DNA of 40,718 nt from contig MGPS01000026.1 in NCBI GenBank assembly GCA_001797495.1, positions 2,508 to 43,225 on the forward strand, written 5' to 3'. The position numbers and the translations under genes were made by a program. Source of the stretch: Deltaproteobacteria bacterium GWC2_42_11. GTDB lineage: Bacteria > Desulfobacterota > GWC2-55-46 > UBA9637 > GWC2-42-11. Shown here in pieces: positions 37,043 to 40,718 of this stretch. Within the stretch, counting starts at the first letter, position 1. Every line of letters starts with the position of its first letter. The notes beneath the pieces were generated by a model, which worked only from the letters and a program-made list of their open reading frames with translations, was not told the origin of the DNA and did no database searches.

Positions 37043-37116
37043 CGTTATACGTGAGCGTTATACGTGATGCGTGAAAAATCTCCTTGCGTATAACGCATCA
37101 CGTACACGCATCACGG
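37043..37116. repeat. Short-period inverted array P9
   Basis: CGTTATACGTGAGCGTTATACGTGATGCGTG ... GCGTATAACGCATCACGTACACGCATCACGG. Confidence 0.8.
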
Positions 37117-37122
37117 TATTTT

Positions 37123-37593
37123 CTACCTTCTCCTCCCCCACATATAATTCACCATTTCCATATACCTTGTATTCATGCCGCGGACTATTGCATGGATATT
37201 AAAGACTATCTGCCTCATCAGCCTGTAAACCATTCTGGGCTGTTTATCCACCATGTTTTCAAAGTCTGCCTTTGCTATTGTATATGCCTCTGTATCAGAA
37301 ATTGCTATTATCGTCGCAGAATGGGGCCTCCCATCCAGAAACGACATCTCGCCGAATATATCCCCGTCCTTCATTAATGTCAGGGTAAGGGATTCCCCTT
37401 CCGGGGTTGTCTTACAGACCTTTACCTCGCCTTTTTTAATTACATACAGGAATGGACCTTCCTCATTCTCCCTGAATATCACATCTCCAACCTTGAAGTT
37501 TTTTTTACCTACTATAGGCGATAGTGCCTTCAATTCATCTTCAGTCAAATCACCAAAAAATGTCATATCTCTCAAAGTCTTTGGGTCAACCAT
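37123..37593 (-). CDS. Cyclic nucleotide-binding (Crp-like sensor) domain protein
   Basis: GDVIFRENEEGPFLYVIKKGEVKVCKTTPEGESLTLTLMKDGDIFGEMSFLDGRPHSATIIA; no HTH after the cNMP domain. Confidence 0.92.
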   Translation of the reverse strand: MVDPKTLRDMTFFGDLTEDELKALSPIVGKKNFKVGDVIFRENEEGPFLYVIKKGEVKVCKTTPEGESLTLTLMKDGDIFGEMSFLDGRPHSATIIAISDTEAYTIAKADFENMVDKQPRMVYRLMRQIVFNIHAIVRGMNTRYMEMVNYMWGRRR

Positions 37594-37613
37594 AATGCAC
37601 CTCCATGTTAATA

Positions 37614-37681
37614 CCGTTATACGTGTGCGTTACGCGTTATACGAAAACCAATTTTGCACGCATCACGCTCACGCATCACGG
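37614..37681. repeat. Short-period inverted array P10, same words and orientation as P9
   Basis: CCGTTATACGTGTGCGTTACGCGTTATACG ... GCACGCATCACGCTCACGCATCACGG. Confidence 0.8.
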
Positions 37682-40111
37682 CAGTTTTACTATCTTCACC
37701 CTTGGTATCCCTTCACCCTTTTTATAAAACATGTTTACAGAAACACTGTCAAAATTTTCAGGAACGAAGGCAACACCTTTCTGCGAGCCTTTTGCAATCC
37801 GAAGTTTCATGGCTGCCTCATACCCATTCCCTTTTACAACAACCTTTTCACCATCAACGATACCCGATTCTCTTGCATCATCTTCGCTTATCTCAACAAA
37901 AGGTTCAGGCAGCAACTGCATAAGGATATCAGCCCTCTGCGACAATCTTCCTGAATGGAAAAGATGATTGCCTGTTATCAAAAGGAACGGGTATTCTTTA
38001 TCCTCTTTTATTGACTGCTGACCACTGTTATCTGACCCAGAGAGCAAGGGGACAGTCCCTTTTAAAGAGAGGGACTGTCTCCCGTGACCCGTGACTATCG
38101 CCCCATTTCCATCCAGTTCTTCAAAAGATATATCTTTATAGCCTGCCACCTCTTTTTTAATCTTTTCAAATACCTCTCTTGCAGATTTGTATGCAAAACC
38201 GCCGATACTGCATAAAATATCCAAATCGTCTTTTGAATCTCCAACAGGAGAAATAACCTTTCTAAGCCTCTGAACCCTTCCCTCTTGATTTGTAAATGTT
38301 CCGTCCTTTTCAGCATAACTTGCACCCGGAAGAATAACATCCGCTATCTTTGCTGTCTCTGTTAAGAATGTGTCTTGAACAACTTTAAATTTTATATTTG
38401 ATAATGCCTCTCTTGCAAATCTTGCGTCAGGATGCATTGAAACAATATCTTCTCCAAGCACATAGAGACTATCAATCTCACCTTTTTTGGCTGCATCAAG
38501 CATTTCTCCACAGTCCATTCCGTCTTCTTTAACCTTTTTAAGTCCCGGCAGAAATAAAGGATGTATGCCCATAGCCCTTGCACCGCGCTGGTTGCACCTG
38601 TCAAATAAGGGGAGGCATTTTATATTCTTGCCCGACCTTTTCAATAATGCCTTTAGTGCAGCAATACCTGTCAGCACATCAACTCCATTAGCAAGCCTTA
38701 AAATTTCCGCACCTAAAAACATTGTTATATTTGATGCATTTTTAAATCTTGCTGCTGCAGCATTTATATCACTGGTTGATTCCCCACCATTTTCAATAAA
38801 ATCAGCAATGCCTTTTATAACCTCTCCCTCTGTCCCCGGTTTATATCTCAAAGAGATTGCAGATGAACTATCAAGTTTCATCCTTCTTGGGTGTGCAATT
38901 ATCAAGGTCTTTCTTCTATCCGAAGCAGCCGTTCTTATTAAATAATCTGTTACAGGGTTTTCATCAGATACTGCCGAACCAATGATAAATATTAAATCTG
39001 CCTTTAAGGCATCAAATATTGGAATACCACCGGCTGCAAGGCTGCATGCATCAATCATCGCAGATGTTACCCATTTATTTGCAAATCTGGAATCTAAATC
39101 AATATTATTTGTCTTAAATACCTCTCTAACAAGTTTTTGGAATACGAATAATTCTTCATTTGTATATCTTGCTGACGCAATACCTGCTGTTCTCCTGCCG
39201 CTTCCAAACATCTGCTTTATGACAGACAATGCCTCATCCCATGAGCACTCTGCAAGTTTCCCATCCTTTTTCACCATCGGTTTTGTAATCCTGTCCCGGC
39301 TCTGGATAAAATGATAACCGAACCTGCCTCTCGCACATAGTGTCTCTTTGTTTATACCTGTATTTATCCTGCTTTTCACCCTTACAACTTCACCATTTCT
39401 AATGCCGATTGTAATCTGACAGCCAGTTGCACAATACGGACATACTGTATCAACCTCTTTTAAATCCCATGGTCTTGCCTTATACCTGTAAGGCAAACTC
39501 ATAAATGAACCAACCGGACAAACCTCTATGCAATTGCCGCAGTGGTCGCAGTCAAGTCTGTCATCCATAAAACCTGTTGACTGTATCATCACACCTCTGC
39601 CTATACCGCCGAGCGCCTTTGCGCCGACCACCTCGTCGCATATCCTGACGCACCTTTCGCAGTGGATACACCTGTTATGGTTTTTTACAATAACAGGGCT
39701 TAATATCTTGTCTTTATCATGGAATCTCCGTTTCCATTCACTGAACCCGCTTTGTCTCGGACCGGATTTGAATACAAAGTTCTGTAGTTCGCACTCACCG
39801 CCTTTATCGCAGGTAGGACAGTCAAGCGGATGGTTTGCAAGTAAAAATTCAAGCATGGATGCCCTTGCTGATTTTACAGTCTCATTTTCAGTAAACACAT
39901 CCATGCCGTGAAGCACAGGCGTTACACATGAAGGCTGGAGTTTTTTCTGCCCTGCTATTTCAACAAGGCACATCCTGCACGAGCCAAGCCCTGAAAGCCT
40001 TGCCTGATAGCAGAATGTGGGTATCTCAAACCCTGCCTGCCTTGCAGCATCTAAGATAAGCGTGCCGTCCTCTACAGTTATCTCTTTTCCGTTTATCTTT
40101 ACAGTTGCCAT
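37676..40111 (-). CDS. nuoG: NADH-quinone oxidoreductase subunit G
   Basis: 2Fe-2S CYQARLSGLGSCRMC, CPTCDKGGECELQ, CIHCERCVRIC, CDHCGNCIEVCP; molybdopterin oxidoreductase-like region. Start placed at MATVKINGK. Confidence 0.94.
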   Translation of the reverse strand: MATVKINGKEITVEDGTLILDAARQAGFEIPTFCYQARLSGLGSCRMCLVEIAGQKKLQPSCVTPVLHGMDVFTENETVKSARASMLEFLLANHPLDCPTCDKGGECELQNFVFKSGPRQSGFSEWKRRFHDKDKILSPVIVKNHNRCIHCERCVRICDEVVGAKALGGIGRGVMIQSTGFMDDRLDCDHCGNCIEVCPVGSFMSLPYRYKARPWDLKEVDTVCPYCATGCQITIGIRNGEVVRVKSRINTGINKETLCARGRFGYHFIQSRDRITKPMVKKDGKLAECSWDEALSVIKQMFGSGRRTAGIASARYTNEELFVFQKLVREVFKTNNIDLDSRFANKWVTSAMIDACSLAAGGIPIFDALKADLIFIIGSAVSDENPVTDYLIRTAASDRRKTLIIAHPRRMKLDSSSAISLRYKPGTEGEVIKGIADFIENGGESTSDINAAAARFKNASNITMFLGAEILRLANGVDVLTGIAALKALLKRSGKNIKCLPLFDRCNQRGARAMGIHPLFLPGLKKVKEDGMDCGEMLDAAKKGEIDSLYVLGEDIVSMHPDARFAREALSNIKFKVVQDTFLTETAKIADVILPGASYAEKDGTFTNQEGRVQRLRKVISPVGDSKDDLDILCSIGGFAYKSAREVFEKIKKEVAGYKDISFEELDGNGAIVTGHGRQSLSLKGTVPLLSGSDNSGQQSIKEDKEYPFLLITGNHLFHSGRLSQRADILMQLLPEPFVEISEDDARESGIVDGEKVVVKGNGYEAAMKLRIAKGSQKGVAFVPENFDSVSVNMFYKKGEGIPRVKIVKLP
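38048..38084. repeat. Palindromic insert in nuoG
   Basis: GGGGACAGTCCCTTTTAAAGAGAGGGACTGTCTCCC; encodes GRQSLSLKGTVPL. Confidence 0.75.
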
Positions 40112-40125
40112 AATAAATACCGTCT

Positions 40126-40718
40126 CTACTTCATCCTCTTCATCAGCCATTCATGCATTTCCTGAAGGTTTGTTGTTGAGTCCCACCATCCCTTTTCAAA
40201 TGTAGTATAGTCATAACTTATCATTGCTGTGCCGAACCTTATTGAATTTGCATAGAAGAGCCACTGCTTTATCCATTTCTGCTCAATCTCTTCATCAAAC
40301 GGGTTTGTCCTGTCAGCAAGCCCTGCATCCCATGCCTTTTGCACCAACTGTGTAGCGGCCTGCGTCATCCTGTCTGTCTCTAAAATAGCCGCATCCAGTT
40401 TGGCAAAATGTTTATCTGCCAAGTCTTTAGAGTGGCACGACTGGCAGACTTTCTTCATCTCATTCTGCCGTCTGACTTGCTGCGTTTTATCAATAAGATA
40501 TTCCGAAGCAGGTTCTCCTGCAAAGGTTGTCGGTATGGACTGACCGTCTTTGTTCTTTATCAAATATGTCTTGCCGCTCTTCGGCTGGGGATGTGTATAG
40601 ATAAGCCCAAATATCCTTACCCAAAGCCTTGAGCCGAAGTCATGTGTCCTGTTTGCTATTACTTCGCCATCAGTGCCGACTATAAGGCTGTTGTGGCACA
40701 CACTGCATGTAGGAGCCT
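40126..40718 (-). CDS. C-terminal part of a multiheme cytochrome c, HAO-like octaheme family (5' end outside window)
   Basis: Frame open to the window edge: APTCSVCHN... and CQSCHS heme motifs, then WIKQWLFYANSIRFGTAMISYDYTTFEKGWW typical of HAO-type proteins. Confidence 0.75.
   Translation of the reverse strand, partial: APTCSVCHNSLIVGTDGEVIANRTHDFGSRLWVRIFGLIYTHPQPKSGKTYLIKNKDGQSIPTTFAGEPASEYLIDKTQQVRRQNEMKKVCQSCHSKDLADKHFAKLDAAILETDRMTQAATQLVQKAWDAGLADRTNPFDEEIEQKWIKQWLFYANSIRFGTAMISYDYTTFEKGWWDSTTNLQEMHEWLMKRMK

Noticed and set aside
37123-37593. Full Crp/Fnr transcription regulator
   Set aside because: About 156 aa and ends after the cNMP domain with no helix-turn-helix, so a regulator call is not supported.

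Overview
This 40.7 kb bacterial chromosomal window is gene-dense and looks like ordinary housekeeping and energy metabolism; no rRNA, tRNA, transposase or CRISPR array was recognised. Contents in order: (1) an NTF2-like fragment and three NapG/NapH-type Fe-S proteins; (2) a MoxR-DUF58-BatD-BatA-BatB-zinc ribbon-TPR operon; (3) a PRMT-like methyltransferase with a SEC-C tail, a B12-binding radical SAM protein and a DUF255 thioredoxin-like protein; (4) guaA and a PqqD/radical SAM/SPASM/ArsM-like fusion on the minus strand; (5) purM-purN; (6) glnB-glnA on the minus strand with a sigma-54 promoter; (7) ftsB-like, rfaE2-like, nitrilase, greA, lemA, htpX, zf-TFIIB and a site-2 protease; (8) a minus-strand complex I block nuoG-(cNMP gene)-H-I-J-K-L-M-N downstream of an octaheme HAO-like cytochrome that runs off the window end. 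The most unusual signal lies in the small palindromic repeats, not in any one gene. I see at least three kinds: (a) 7-bp-period inverted arrays whose word differs from site to site, several of which encode signal peptides or membrane segments; (b) ~120-150 bp hairpins with conserved cores whose arms differ between copies but pair within each copy, including one family where the core appears in both orientations relative to its flanks; (c) GC-rich palindromes inserted in frame in guaA, nuoG, the radical SAM fusion and others, comparable to Rickettsia palindromic elements. All calls come from reading the sequence; no database or folding search was run.
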